Assembly: GCA_049670505.1 (NCBI GenBank)
Contig: JBATTK010000034.1
Coordinates: 1-21,677, forward strand
Origin: JBATTK01 sp049670505
GTDB taxonomy: Bacteria > Bacteroidota > Bacteroidia > Flavobacteriales > Flavobacteriaceae
DNA: 21,677 nt
Direction: 5' to 3'
Shown: piece by piece, positions 7,586-15,037 of the stretch
Numbering within the stretch: position 1 is the first letter of the stretch
Layout: each line of letters opens with the position of its first letter
The notes under the pieces: generated by a model
The model's database searches: none
Told to the model about the DNA's origin: nothing
The model's input: the letters and a program-made list of their open reading frames with translations, nothing else
Program-made: the position numbers and the translations under genes

Positions 7586-7637
7586 ACCTCTACAAGATCA
7601 AATAGCGTGGGTACGCTTAGTTTATATTCAATTGATT

Positions 7638-7934
7638 TCAGGTAAACTCAAAATATTCGTTTTCACGTACTATGGTCGTAGTAAACGGAAAGCTGCTCTT
7701 TGGCACTTTCTCTATCATTTGCATTAGGATTGTAGAACCCGTAAAAAGGATATGTTTGTTTCCCTTGAACTGAAACTCCAATGTAAGGCATTGCGTATTT
7801 TCCTTTTGGTTGCTGGGACCTATCTTGTAATTGGTCACCAATATTTCGCGGTTCAATACACGGTCAATCTTTATCTTGTCACCAACAAAATTGGTAACCT
7901 TAGGTTTTATGTTGAAATCCTTAAAGTTTCTCAT
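7638..7934 (-). CDS. Small protein overlapping the DGR reverse transcriptase, candidate DGR accessory or ssDNA-binding protein
   Basis: A 98-residue protein (VGDKIKIDRVLNREILV, then KHILFTGSTILMQMIEKVPK and a C-terminal PFTTTIVRENEYFEFT). The pattern of five or so short beta strands looks OB-fold-like, but I see no decisive motif. Its start lies 14 bases inside the reverse transcriptase gene, so translation of the two is coupled. I recall similar small proteins in Bacteroidetes prophages without a known function. It does not resemble Avd, the usual DGR four-helix accessory protein, in length or composition. A role in mutagenic homing is inferred from the overlap only. Confidence 0.65.
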   Translation of the reverse strand: MRNFKDFNIKPKVTNFVGDKIKIDRVLNREILVTNYKIGPSNQKENTQCLTLEFQFKGNKHILFTGSTILMQMIEKVPKSSFPFTTTIVRENEYFEFT

Positions 7935-8922
7935 TTGACAATAGTGTGTTTAAAAGGTTAATGGAATTACAATGCTTGGCCCATCCCAAATAGCTATCAA
8001 CGGACGATTTATTGGGATTCTTTGTAAGCATTCTGGCAAAGTTCTTTTTGATACCCTTTCGTAGTAGGGTGTGGGTATGGAAAAAGCGATACCCTACGAA
8101 ATCAATCCCTCTATCCGCCACGGGAAAAACTTGATAGTTCCCTTTTACGGTGAGTTTTAAATTATGATTTAAATAGGATTTTATCAAGGACAAAATTTCA
8201 TGTAAGTACGGTTTGTCCGGAGCAAGGATAACTATGTCATCGGCATATCTAAAATAATGTCTTACACTTTTTTGTTCCTTTATCCAATGGTCAAAGTAGG
8301 ACAGGTAGAAATTAGCCAGGTATTGGCTAAGGTAATTTCCTATAGGTAGGCCGGGCGCACTATCTATAATTTCATCCAATAACAGTAATAAATCGTTATC
8401 CTTGAATTTTCTACGCAATAAGTTTTTTAGAGCGTTATGGTCAACGTTCGGGTAAAATTTGGTAATGTCCAGCTTAAGACAATATTTTGTGCCTCTATTG
8501 TCCAGTAATGACTTTTTTATGGCATTGGCGGCAGCATGGATTCCCCGGCCTTTGATACAGCTGTACGTATCCGACGTGAAGGTTTCCATAAAATAATGCT
8601 CCAGCACATTCATAATGGCATGGTGTACTATTCTATCAGGATAGTATGGAAGTCTGTAAACGTTACGCTCCTTCGGTTCGTATACCTTAAAAATGTCATA
8701 ATTGGATGTTTTGTACTGCTTGGTTTTCAATAATTGGTGTAAGGTTATGATATTGGCTTGCCTTCTTTTGTTATGAAGCTGAACACCATATTGGCTGGAT
8801 TTCCCTTTTTGGGCTTTTTTATCCGCCTCCATAAGGTTTTCAATACTTATTATTTTCTGGTAGAGGTTTCCTTTTCTTTTCATGCCTTTGCTATAAGAGG
8901 TCGCTTTCCCCGAAAGTACCAA
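7921..8922 (-). CDS. Diversity-generating retroelement reverse transcriptase
   Basis: A 333-residue RNA-directed DNA polymerase. Palm motifs are visible: LDITKFYPNV with catalytic Asp152 (motif A), GLPIGNYLSQ at 191-200, and RYADD with Asp228 and Asp229 (motif C). The GxxxSQ form of the middle motif is the signature of DGR reverse transcriptases; group II intron enzymes have QGxxxSP. No maturase or endonuclease domain follows, which also fits DGRs. It copies the template-repeat RNA with errors at adenines, and the cDNA replaces the variable repeat in target genes. Met14 (8883; MKRKGNLYQKI) is the more usual start for the family, so translation may begin there. The template repeat lies 58 bases upstream. 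Confidence 0.95.
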   Translation of the reverse strand: MVLSGKATSYSKGMKRKGNLYQKIISIENLMEADKKAQKGKSSQYGVQLHNKRRQANIITLHQLLKTKQYKTSNYDIFKVYEPKERNVYRLPYYPDRIVHHAIMNVLEHYFMETFTSDTYSCIKGRGIHAAANAIKKSLLDNRGTKYCLKLDITKFYPNVDHNALKNLLRRKFKDNDLLLLLDEIIDSAPGLPIGNYLSQYLANFYLSYFDHWIKEQKSVRHYFRYADDIVILAPDKPYLHEILSLIKSYLNHNLKLTVKGNYQVFPVADRGIDFVGYRFFHTHTLLRKGIKKNFARMLTKNPNKSSVDSYLGWAKHCNSINLLNTLLSNEKL

Positions 8923-8980
8923 CGCCCTTTTTTTTAATCTTTATCTTTTGCCATGTCGGCAAGGTCTACGGTATGTTCTA

Positions 8981-9064
8981 TTTTAGCTTAGGTGAGAGCT
9001 GCAATTCGAATTCGTATGCCAGTTGTCGTAGTCGTTGTACGAAAAGCTGGAGCCCGAGGAACCA
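8981..9064 (-). repeat. DGR template repeat (TR)
   Basis: Read on the minus strand, these 84 bases match the 3' ends of both upstream genes but lie outside any gene, between the second target gene and the reverse transcriptase. Translated in the target frame the core would read SYNDYDNWHTNSNC, rich in AAC/AAT codons, the classic DGR template that gives the widest choice of residues on adenine mutation. There are 23 adenines in the block. Of these, 16 differ in the 9162-9244 copy and 19 in the 9541-9623 copy, while other bases are conserved apart from one. Confidence 0.95.
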
Positions 9065-9091
9065 CAACAAAATACCGCACCACCTATTTTA

Positions 9092-9466
9092 CTACATTAA
9101 ATAATAATCCTTGTACAGGTGTAAAAATTGATTCCCGGCGTACTTGGCCAATTCACTCGATTTAAAGCAAAGGCGAGAGCCGCAATACGAAGTCGAATGC
9201 CCGCGGCCGCAGGCGTGGTACGAAAAGCCGGAGCCCGAGGAACCGCCCATGTTGAACCATGGAAAGTACTTATCCCATTTCCCATTACCCCAATCCGGTT
9301 GCCAACCTTCGTTTAGAGCTTCCGCAATTATAATAAGCTTGGCATGTGCGCTCATCGCTTTTTGATGCTTTTCGGGGAACATGGAAAAATCCGGCACAAC
9401 ATTTTCAGGGTCCAATTTCAAGGCTTCACATGCCTCTTCAAAAGTTTTGATTTTACTCATTTTCAA
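9092..9466 (-). CDS. DGR variable target protein 1 (C-type-lectin-like)
   Basis: A 124-residue protein. The N-terminal half is helical (IKTFEEACEALKLDP; LIIIAEALNEGWQPDW), then comes PWFNMGGSSGSGFS, the conserved lead-in to DGR variable regions with a C-type lectin fold. Residues about 75-102 are the variable repeat, reading YHACGRGHSTSYCGSRLC, and a constant tail, FKSSELAKYAG, closes the fold. The surface-exposed variable residues should bind a changing ligand, but the target is unknown. No signal peptide or tail-fibre domain is present. It is paralogous to the next gene upstream, 4 bases away. Met3 (9460) is an alternative start. Confidence 0.9.
   Translation of the reverse strand: MKMSKIKTFEEACEALKLDPENVVPDFSMFPEKHQKAMSAHAKLIIIAEALNEGWQPDWGNGKWDKYFPWFNMGGSSGSGFSYHACGRGHSTSYCGSRLCFKSSELAKYAGNQFLHLYKDYYLM
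9162..9244 (-). repeat. DGR variable repeat 1 (VR1)
   Basis: This block aligns without gaps to the template repeat 8981-9063. It differs at 17 positions: 16 are adenines in the coding-strand template and one is a T-to-G change turning template TGG (Trp) into GGG (Gly). The 3' part is identical to VR2, consistent with a fixed initiation-of-homing segment. Confidence 0.93.
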
Positions 9467-9470
9467 AGTA

Positions 9471-9944
9471 TTAAAGGGTTAAAAATTCTTTATAGATTTT
9501 CTCGAATTGCTTTCCAGCGTAACTTGCCAGTTCACTCGATTTAAAGCAAAGGCGAGAGCCGCAAACCGAAAACGTACGCCAGCAGCCGCAGCCGTAGAAC
9601 GAAAAGCCGGAGCCCGAGGAACCGCCCATGTTGAACCATGGTAAGTATTTGTATTGATTTGAATCTGTCCAGTCCGGTAGCCAGCCTTCGTTAAGTGCTT
9701 CCGCAATCAATTTTACTTTTCTATAGGCAACTTCGTCACTTTCTAGCACGGATGCCGCATTGGTAAATTCCTCTTTGGATATTTCCAGTTCATCAAGTAC
9801 ATCATCAAAGGTTTTGATTCGATCAGTGACCTCCTTTTGAAATAACTTTTTTCCCAATAAGTCCTCCAGTAATTTTTTACCGGAACTTTTGGCGTTTTCA
9901 TGTGCCGCAATAGCAGCTTCTTTTTTGATTTCCAATGTTTCCAT
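9471..9944 (-). CDS. DGR variable target protein 2 (C-type-lectin-like)
   Basis: A 157-residue paralogue of target protein 1. Residues 1-42 (METLEIKKEAAIAAHENAKS and a Gly-Lys-rich GKKLLEDLLGKKLF) are an extra N-terminal helix region absent from the shorter protein. IKTFDDVLDELEI and LIAEALNEGWLPDW then match it. PWFNMGGSSGSGFS leads into the variable repeat (residues about 109-135), reading FYGCGCWRTFSVCGSRLC, followed by the constant tail FKSSELASYAG. All differences from the template in this gene are at adenines. It is first in the DGR cassette, after a 20-base gap from the 100-residue gene, so it is probably transcribed with the early operon. The ligand is unknown. Confidence 0.9.
   Translation of the reverse strand: METLEIKKEAAIAAHENAKSSGKKLLEDLLGKKLFQKEVTDRIKTFDDVLDELEISKEEFTNAASVLESDEVAYRKVKLIAEALNEGWLPDWTDSNQYKYLPWFNMGGSSGSGFSFYGCGCWRTFSVCGSRLCFKSSELASYAGKQFEKIYKEFLTL
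9541..9623 (-). repeat. DGR variable repeat 2 (VR2)
   Basis: Aligns without gaps to the template repeat 8981-9063 with 19 substitutions, every one at a template adenine of the coding strand. It differs from VR1 at 11 positions, so the two genes have been diversified independently. Confidence 0.94.
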
Positions 9945-9964
9945 AATTTATATTTAGTTATTAA

Positions 9965-10267
9965 TCATTCCTTAAAGGGGTTTCTGGCGATATACACCAT
10001 TTTATTGTCCAAGTATTCCTTTAGTTCCCTGGGGTCTGTGCATTCCGTAATGATATAGGGAGTGGACTCCATTTCATTTTTGGAGCTGCTGTACAGCCAA
10101 TATATCATGCCCAGGCGAAGCTTAACGATCGGGACGGATCCATGCCCGGTTTTCCGGTATCCCGTGACCTTTTTAAAATCATCATGTACCGCCTGTACCA
10201 GCTGTACGGTTACTTCTTTTCTGGTTGTGCCCTTAGGGCGCGGTTCGTATGCGGTGGCGGTGCTCAT
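9965..10267 (-). CDS. Small early phage protein, unknown function
   Basis: A 100-residue protein starting MSTATAYEPRPKGTTRKEVT, with VQLVQAVHDDFKKVTGYRKT followed by a Lys/Gly-rich segment and a C-terminus with an acidic run (DPRELKEYLDNK). No membrane segment or catalytic motif is seen. It begins 3 bases after the stop of the ASCH-like gene and precedes the first DGR target gene by 20 bases, so it is in the same transcript. It is too short and differs too much to be Avd, the DGR accessory protein. Its function is not recognised. Confidence 0.6.
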   Translation of the reverse strand: MSTATAYEPRPKGTTRKEVTVQLVQAVHDDFKKVTGYRKTGHGSVPIVKLRLGMIYWLYSSSKNEMESTPYIITECTDPRELKEYLDNKMVYIARNPFKE

Positions 10268-10270
10268 TTT

Positions 10271-10762
10271 TCAGTATTTTAAATTGGTCCAGTGAATGAT
10301 CTTTCCCGTAAAATCGGTATTGAAATAGGAGAAGAAATCCTGTAGGGAATCAAAGCCATCGTTCTTGGCCAGTGTTTCTACTTCATACGCTAATTGAATA
10401 ATCCCATCTATCAAAACCCATGGCGGACGCCATTTCTCCCCGCTATGGATAATCTTTATCTTCTGCACACTTATGCACGGAATTACCGGAGCGAACAAGA
10501 ACATATTAGGCTTACGACTGTTGATATAAAAATGGATATTCCTACCTACCTTCCATCGATCCGATTTATCCTCCCGAATGGTATGTAACTTTGGAATAGC
10601 GGTAAATTTTTCCAAGGTAAAGGACCGTAGGTTCTCCAAAAATTCAACAGAAAGACAACCTTCCGGAAAGGAGGATAGTATCTTTTCAACAAAGTATGTT
10701 GGCTTTCCTGCCATTTGTTCAGGCATTTCTTTCGGCCAATGGGTCATGAAGGAGGCTATCAT
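10271..10762 (-). CDS. ASCH-like phage protein
   Basis: A 163-residue soluble protein. The central stretch KLHTIREDKSDRWKVGRNIHFYIN followed by a CISVQKIKI strand matches, from memory, the HTIR...W..G..IHF pattern of ASCH/PUA-like domains in phage proteins, a beta barrel thought to bind RNA or modified nucleotides. The flanking helical parts are not recognised. It begins 10 bases after the primase stop and runs into the 100-residue gene with a 3-base gap, placing it in the replication part of the early operon. The fold call is moderate and the function is unknown. Confidence 0.55.
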   Translation of the reverse strand: MIASFMTHWPKEMPEQMAGKPTYFVEKILSSFPEGCLSVEFLENLRSFTLEKFTAIPKLHTIREDKSDRWKVGRNIHFYINSRKPNMFLFAPVIPCISVQKIKIIHSGEKWRPPWVLIDGIIQLAYEVETLAKNDGFDSLQDFFSYFNTDFTGKIIHWTNLKY

Positions 10763-10772
10763 ATCTCAATTT

Positions 10773-13700
10773 TTAAAATGGCAGATCATCGTCCACATCG
10801 GGGCCGGTACTGCCGTTCGTTGTTCCGTTTTTTGTATCTGGGTCGGGGGTTTCGTCCCGCTGCAGGTTGATCAATCCCTGTTTTGTCATGGCATCATAAT
10901 CAAATGCATAGCAGCTGTGGCTTCCGGCCTTCCCGAAACGGGTGGCCTTTACGCCCCCTATAAAGTAGCCGCGGCTCTTAAAATATTGCCGTAAAGTTGT
11001 CTCGCCTATAACGTCAACGCCCTCCCGTTTGGTGACTTCCTTGTTATAGAACTGGTAAACGCTCTTTGTCCGGAGAAAAAGAATGCGTTTCCGGGGTTCG
11101 TTATGGTAGAGCAACTCCGTGCGCTTTTCAGCCATGATCTTAAATTCTATGGGTTCGGCTATCTTAAAATCGGTCTCATCACTGATAAAACCATGCTCAA
11201 AAAGAAACTCTATTATGCTCCAGAATTGGGTAAGCCCGTTACTGTCCGCAATCTGTTCGCTATTATCAATGATTATCTTTTGGCATAGCGCCATAACTTC
11301 TGTCTCCGAAAACGGAAATTCCATTTTATCCTTTAGCAAACTATAGGTGGTAAGCAACATGGCCACATTGGTAAACACACGTTCCTGGTACTCGTTGCCC
11401 TCCAGTGCTTCCTTAAGCGTTCTCACCGTTTCGGCGTGATAGTTGGGAAGGTTGTTCTCCATATGTGGCCGGTGCTGCACTATTTCTACCACCAAACTGC
11501 TAATGCCCTCGTTGGTCCAGTTCAATAGCTTATTGAACGCCTCCTTTTGTTGGGAGGTGAAGTTTTGGTTCTGGAACATGAGGGATATGGTACGGGTTGC
11601 CAATGCATTCTCCATCCGTGTAGGTATGAACTGGCCACAATAGTAAATGGCCGAGTTTATCTTATCATAAAGGGTACGCTTATCGCCGGTATTCTGACCC
11701 TTCTCCCGGCCAATACCGTTCCAACCGCCCATCATCCCGGAGAAGATTTTATCATCACATTGTTTGTCCTGGTACTCGTCCAGGAACTGCACGGTATTCA
11801 CGTTACGGCTCAGCCTTCTGCTAAAGCCTACATGAGTGGCCTGTGTAAGATCCAATGCCGGGAGGCGATAATAAAAAAAGTTCTGCAGAATCTTACCAAA
11901 GGCGCTTTTTCCGGAATCCTTTTCCCCAAAGCCGCCCAAAAGAGGAAAACTGTCATAGTTGGTGAGGAATAGATCCCGGAAAACGCTTCCGAAAACGAAG
12001 AGTATCCCTATCAACCCTTTTTCCTTGAAAACGGCGAGCATCTGTTTCATCCAATCCTGAAGGTTCACCGGGCTCTGCTTAAAAACAAAATAACGATCGT
12101 TCTCATATTTATCGTCCCCGTCCTGATTATCGGAATGCATCACGGAAAAGGCGGGCGAATAGTAATAGTCCACGTTCTGGTTGTACTCTTTTTTCTCGTT
12201 ATCGATTCCTTCCAGGTGCATGATTCCATATTTGTTTACTTTCCTGAATTTTCCCTGCCAATACACGCCATCCGCAAAAGCAAAGAAGCCCTTTGGGTTC
12301 CAACCCATGGTAATCAGCTCTAAGGCCGGCTCAAACTCCCGGTTATAACGGATTACAAAACGGTCAAAATGTTCGGAGCGCATGCCGTTATGGGTGAAAA
12401 ATGCAAAGCCGCTATAATGGAAAAGATATCTGCGGAACTCGTTGAAACTGGCCAACATGTCCGAATCAAAATCTATCATGATCTTTTGGCCGGCCGTGTT
12501 GGTAAGTTCGCATAATCGCTTGTTCTCCTTGTCCCCAAGGATGTGGAAGAGTGCCTGGAACTTAAAGTCCGAACCCTGGAAGAAGGCTCCGCCGCTACGC
12601 TGAAACCATAGGGTATTGCCCACCGTAACAAAGCCGTGCTCTATATATTCGTCCATACTGGCACCTTCCGGTAGCCTTATGTTGGTATATTGCCTATCCG
12701 TTCCCCTGTTTTTTGGGGACTGCTCGGTTTCATGGACCTCCAGCTTTCCTATTTCTGCCTTAATGGCCCCCTCGGTAACCTTTAGTAGCTTGGCGATCTG
12801 CTTAATATAGACGGTACGCTTTACCTCATGTTTTATCTGGAAAAGCGTTTGGCAGATATTGCTAAAGGCCACGGCCTTTTTATTGGGATCTTCTTTTTGG
12901 ACATCGCGCAGGTATTCCTTTTCATCTTTTTTAAGTTTGGCCATTTCCTGCAACCGCTCGGAGTTTTTGGCCTTGGCTTCCTTTAGGGGGGCGCCCTTTA
13001 ACTTTGCCAGCTTTTCATCCGATACCATTTCTTGTTGTACGGCCTTTATATTGGCTATGGTCATTTCCTTGATAGTGGCAATCTCGCTCTCATATTGGTC
13101 CCGCGCAATATCATAGTTCTCTACTTTCCAATATAGGGCGTCCTTGCGGTTATCATTGATCCAGTCCTGCATTTCCCCGTCATGGTCACGGGCGAATGAA
13201 TCGGGATCTTCCCCATCCGGTAGCATACATAGGCTTACCTCCAGTCCGTTGGCCAGACATATATCTATATCCTTAAGGATGGCCCTTTGGCCGGCGGCAT
13301 CACCGTCCCGTAGGAGAATAACCCCGTCCGCGAATTTTTTCAATAGCCTTGCGTGGGAATCGGTAAGGGCCGTACCGCAACTGGCCACTGTGTTGGCACA
13401 ACCGTGCTCGTGCATTGAAATTACATCTGTATACCCTTCGGTAAGGATAGCGGTACCGGTACGGGCCACTTCTTTTTTGGCCTGAAAAAGGCCGTACAAT
13501 ACGGCCGACTTATCATAAATCGCGGATGCCTTGGAATTAAGGTATTTGGCATAGTCCTTATCTTTTTCATCATTGGAACGCCTACCGCCAAAACCTATAA
13601 CGGCCCCCTTATGGTTATGGATGGGGAACATGATCCGGTTCTTGAATATATCATAGGAAATGCTGTTCTTGGTATTGCAAAGCCCCAGGTCCTTGGCCAT

Positions 13701-14228
13701 TCCAAAAAGCCCCAGGTTGGTGGCCCATTTGGTGACTTCGTTGTTTTCCGGGGCAAAGCCTATCTGGAAATCTATAATGGCATCGTCGGAGAATTGCCTG
13801 GCGGCAAGCGTTCGACCTACCCAATGGCCTTCATCCAATTTTTTACGTGTGGCCAGGAACTTGTTGGCCACCTTGCGCAACAGCCCGTACATTTCAGAAC
13901 GCTCGTCCATCTTGCGCTGCTGTTCCGGGGTAACTTCCTCTTTTTCCAGATGAATGTTGTGGATCTGGGCAATGATATCCACGGCTTCCGGAAAATCCAC
14001 ATGCCTATGTTGCATTACAAAGGCAATCCCATCTCCCCCAAGACCGCTACTGAAACACTTGAACATCTGCTTAACGGGGGATACTACAAAAGAGGGGGTC
14101 TTTTCATCCGTAAAGGGGGAATTGCATTTATAATTGGTTCCGGACCTTTTCAATTCGCAATAGTGACCAATGGTCTTAACGATATCCGCTTCCCGTATGC
14201 GGTCAATGGAGGTATGGGTATATCTCAT
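10773..14228 (-). CDS. Primase-helicase-like replication protein (DnaG-type primase with C-terminal ATPase)
   Basis: An 1151-residue protein that should prime and probably unwind DNA for phage replication. Residues 32-66 are a CHC2-type zinc-finger region, but only Cys35 and Cys58 of the four usual ligands remain: the His position is Thr40 and the last Cys is Ser61. A TOPRIM catalytic core follows, with EGYTD (264-268) and the acidic RDGDAAG (307-313). A helical linker (about 350-520) precedes a second domain. That domain has a P-loop-like GEKDSGKS near residue 770 and a Walker B-like VQFLDEYQD near 815, suggesting an ATPase. No separate replicative helicase gene is seen, which fits a fused enzyme. 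Its start overlaps the preceding gene (TAATG). Confidence 0.85.
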   Translation of the reverse strand: MRYTHTSIDRIREADIVKTIGHYCELKRSGTNYKCNSPFTDEKTPSFVVSPVKQMFKCFSSGLGGDGIAFVMQHRHVDFPEAVDIIAQIHNIHLEKEEVTPEQQRKMDERSEMYGLLRKVANKFLATRKKLDEGHWVGRTLAARQFSDDAIIDFQIGFAPENNEVTKWATNLGLFGMAKDLGLCNTKNSISYDIFKNRIMFPIHNHKGAVIGFGGRRSNDEKDKDYAKYLNSKASAIYDKSAVLYGLFQAKKEVARTGTAILTEGYTDVISMHEHGCANTVASCGTALTDSHARLLKKFADGVILLRDGDAAGQRAILKDIDICLANGLEVSLCMLPDGEDPDSFARDHDGEMQDWINDNRKDALYWKVENYDIARDQYESEIATIKEMTIANIKAVQQEMVSDEKLAKLKGAPLKEAKAKNSERLQEMAKLKKDEKEYLRDVQKEDPNKKAVAFSNICQTLFQIKHEVKRTVYIKQIAKLLKVTEGAIKAEIGKLEVHETEQSPKNRGTDRQYTNIRLPEGASMDEYIEHGFVTVGNTLWFQRSGGAFFQGSDFKFQALFHILGDKENKRLCELTNTAGQKIMIDFDSDMLASFNEFRRYLFHYSGFAFFTHNGMRSEHFDRFVIRYNREFEPALELITMGWNPKGFFAFADGVYWQGKFRKVNKYGIMHLEGIDNEKKEYNQNVDYYYSPAFSVMHSDNQDGDDKYENDRYFVFKQSPVNLQDWMKQMLAVFKEKGLIGILFVFGSVFRDLFLTNYDSFPLLGGFGEKDSGKSAFGKILQNFFYYRLPALDLTQATHVGFSRRLSRNVNTVQFLDEYQDKQCDDKIFSGMMGGWNGIGREKGQNTGDKRTLYDKINSAIYYCGQFIPTRMENALATRTISLMFQNQNFTSQQKEAFNKLLNWTNEGISSLVVEIVQHRPHMENNLPNYHAETVRTLKEALEGNEYQERVFTNVAMLLTTYSLLKDKMEFPFSETEVMALCQKIIIDNSEQIADSNGLTQFWSIIEFLFEHGFISDETDFKIAEPIEFKIMAEKRTELLYHNEPRKRILFLRTKSVYQFYNKEVTKREGVDVIGETTLRQYFKSRGYFIGGVKATRFGKAGSHSCYAFDYDAMTKQGLINLQRDETPDPDTKNGTTNGSTGPDVDDDLPF

Positions 14229-14452
14229 TAATTGGCTTCTAGAGTTTTAAAGTCTTGTCGTTTCTCCAATCTGTCCGCCGTTTCTCGTAACATCTTTATC
14301 ATGTCGGGTCTTTGGGCATCCGATATGTAGTTGGAGATTCCAGGATCGTGGAACGGAAAAATTAGTATGCATAATCCAAAACCTTTTGGTACAAATTCTT
14401 TGACAGCGCCAAAAATGTTTCTCATAAATTGCCCTGATGGTAGTTCCTTCAT
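14228..14452 (-). CDS. Small early phage protein, unknown function
   Basis: A 74-residue protein, MKELPSGQFMRNIFGAVKEF then GFGLCILIFPFHDPGISNYI and RPDMIKMLRETADRLEKR. The GNYIS-like motif with a following DMIKxLRETADRLE helix recurs, as I recall, in small proteins of Bacteroidetes prophages with no known function. It overlaps the previous gene by 4 bases (ATGA) and the primase start by 1 base, so all three are translationally coupled. Confidence 0.65.
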   Translation of the reverse strand: MKELPSGQFMRNIFGAVKEFVPKGFGLCILIFPFHDPGISNYISDAQRPDMIKMLRETADRLEKRQDFKTLEAN

Positions 14453-14664
14453 TTTTTCTTGGTTTTGATTTTTGTTGCTTTTCGGTACGCCGGTACAATC
14501 GAGTATTTTTTACCTGCCATTTTCTTTCTATTTTCCAAGTTTTCAGGGGTTGCGTTGAAAACCTCTACCCTATCTATCTCGGGCTTTTCCAACATCTTGG
14601 CCATCTTATCCGTATTGAGCGCTTCTATTTCCCCGTAAATTCCTTCATTGTTTACTGATTGCAT
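14449..14664 (-). CDS. Small basic early phage protein, unknown function
   Basis: A 71-residue protein with an acidic first third (GIYGEIEALNTDKMAKMLEK) and a strongly basic end (ENRKKMAGKKYSIVPAYRKA and a KIKTKKK tail). The tail could contact nucleic acid. It overlaps the following 74-residue gene by 4 bases (ATGA) and is the first gene after the structured non-coding RNA, so that RNA may act as its leader. The function is unknown. Confidence 0.6.
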   Translation of the reverse strand: MQSVNNEGIYGEIEALNTDKMAKMLEKPEIDRVEVFNATPENLENRKKMAGKKYSIVPAYRKATKIKTKKK

Positions 14665-14698
14665 ATCCTAGTTTTATTGATGAGTTAAAATAGTTATC

Positions 14699-14991
14699 GT
14701 CCACAGCGTGGAATCGAACCACGACACCTATCTATTGTTTCACATTTTCCAACGCGTGGGAAAATGACTAGGGTTCCCGGCGAGCCTTTCGTGCTTTTAC
14801 ATCACTACTATCTCAACCGCTGCAAATTGGTGACCAGGTAGGGTTCCTCTTCAATCCCTTGCCAAAGTCAATGGGTCGTTATTAAAGGTGTGGCGACCAT
14901 CACCTTTTGGCGGAGTACATTATGTGCGAATTGCATATAACACGTACTTGGTCCGCCTCTCTTCACACGGGTTATCTTTTGGGCTGTACAC
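14699..14991 (-). ncRNA. Structured non-coding RNA with a tRNA-like 3' end
   Basis: About 290 bases without a useful open frame hold many paired elements in the minus-strand transcript. In 5'-3' order: GTGTACAGC at 14983-14991, able to pair with GCTGTGGAC at 14699-14707 (one mismatch, one wobble) and close the RNA. Next is a long hairpin at about 14908-14956 with GGCGGA/TCCGCC ends, then a hairpin AAAGGTG-A-TGG/CCA-CACCTTT (14883-14909). A perfect 8-bp CATTTTCC/GGAAAATG hairpin with an 8-base loop follows (about 14740-14768). Last is CGTGG-TTCGATT-CCACG at 14706-14723, an ideal tRNA T-arm. End pairing next to a T-arm recalls tmRNA architecture, but no tmRNA 5' consensus or anticodon arm is seen. 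The class is unknown. Confidence 0.6.
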
Positions 14992-15037
14992 TATTTCTTC
15001 GCCTGAATAAGTGGCTATGTTGTACTTAACTATCCTT

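Noticed and set aside
7921..8922. Group II intron reverse transcriptase
   Set aside because: The middle motif is GNYLSQ rather than QGxxxSP, no maturase domain follows, and there is a template/variable repeat pair.
9128..9365. Rightward frames across the variable repeat
   Set aside because: Antisense to the DGR target genes and open only because of the GC-rich repeat composition.
9965..10267. avd accessory gene
   Set aside because: Its length is close, but it is not the four-helix charged pattern of Avd, and it lies upstream of both targets.
13611..14231. 206-residue rightward frame opposite the primase
   Set aside because: It lies wholly inside the primase gene, whose motifs are clear; the frame is a shadow with no domain of its own.
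14702..14780. A complete tRNA gene on the minus strand
   Set aside because: Only the T-arm is ideal; no D-arm, anticodon loop or matching 5' acceptor strand lies within tRNA distance. The best acceptor partner is 290 bases away.
14699..14991. tmRNA
   Set aside because: End pairing and T-arm fit, but the 5' consensus, the tag reading frame and the CCA end are not seen.
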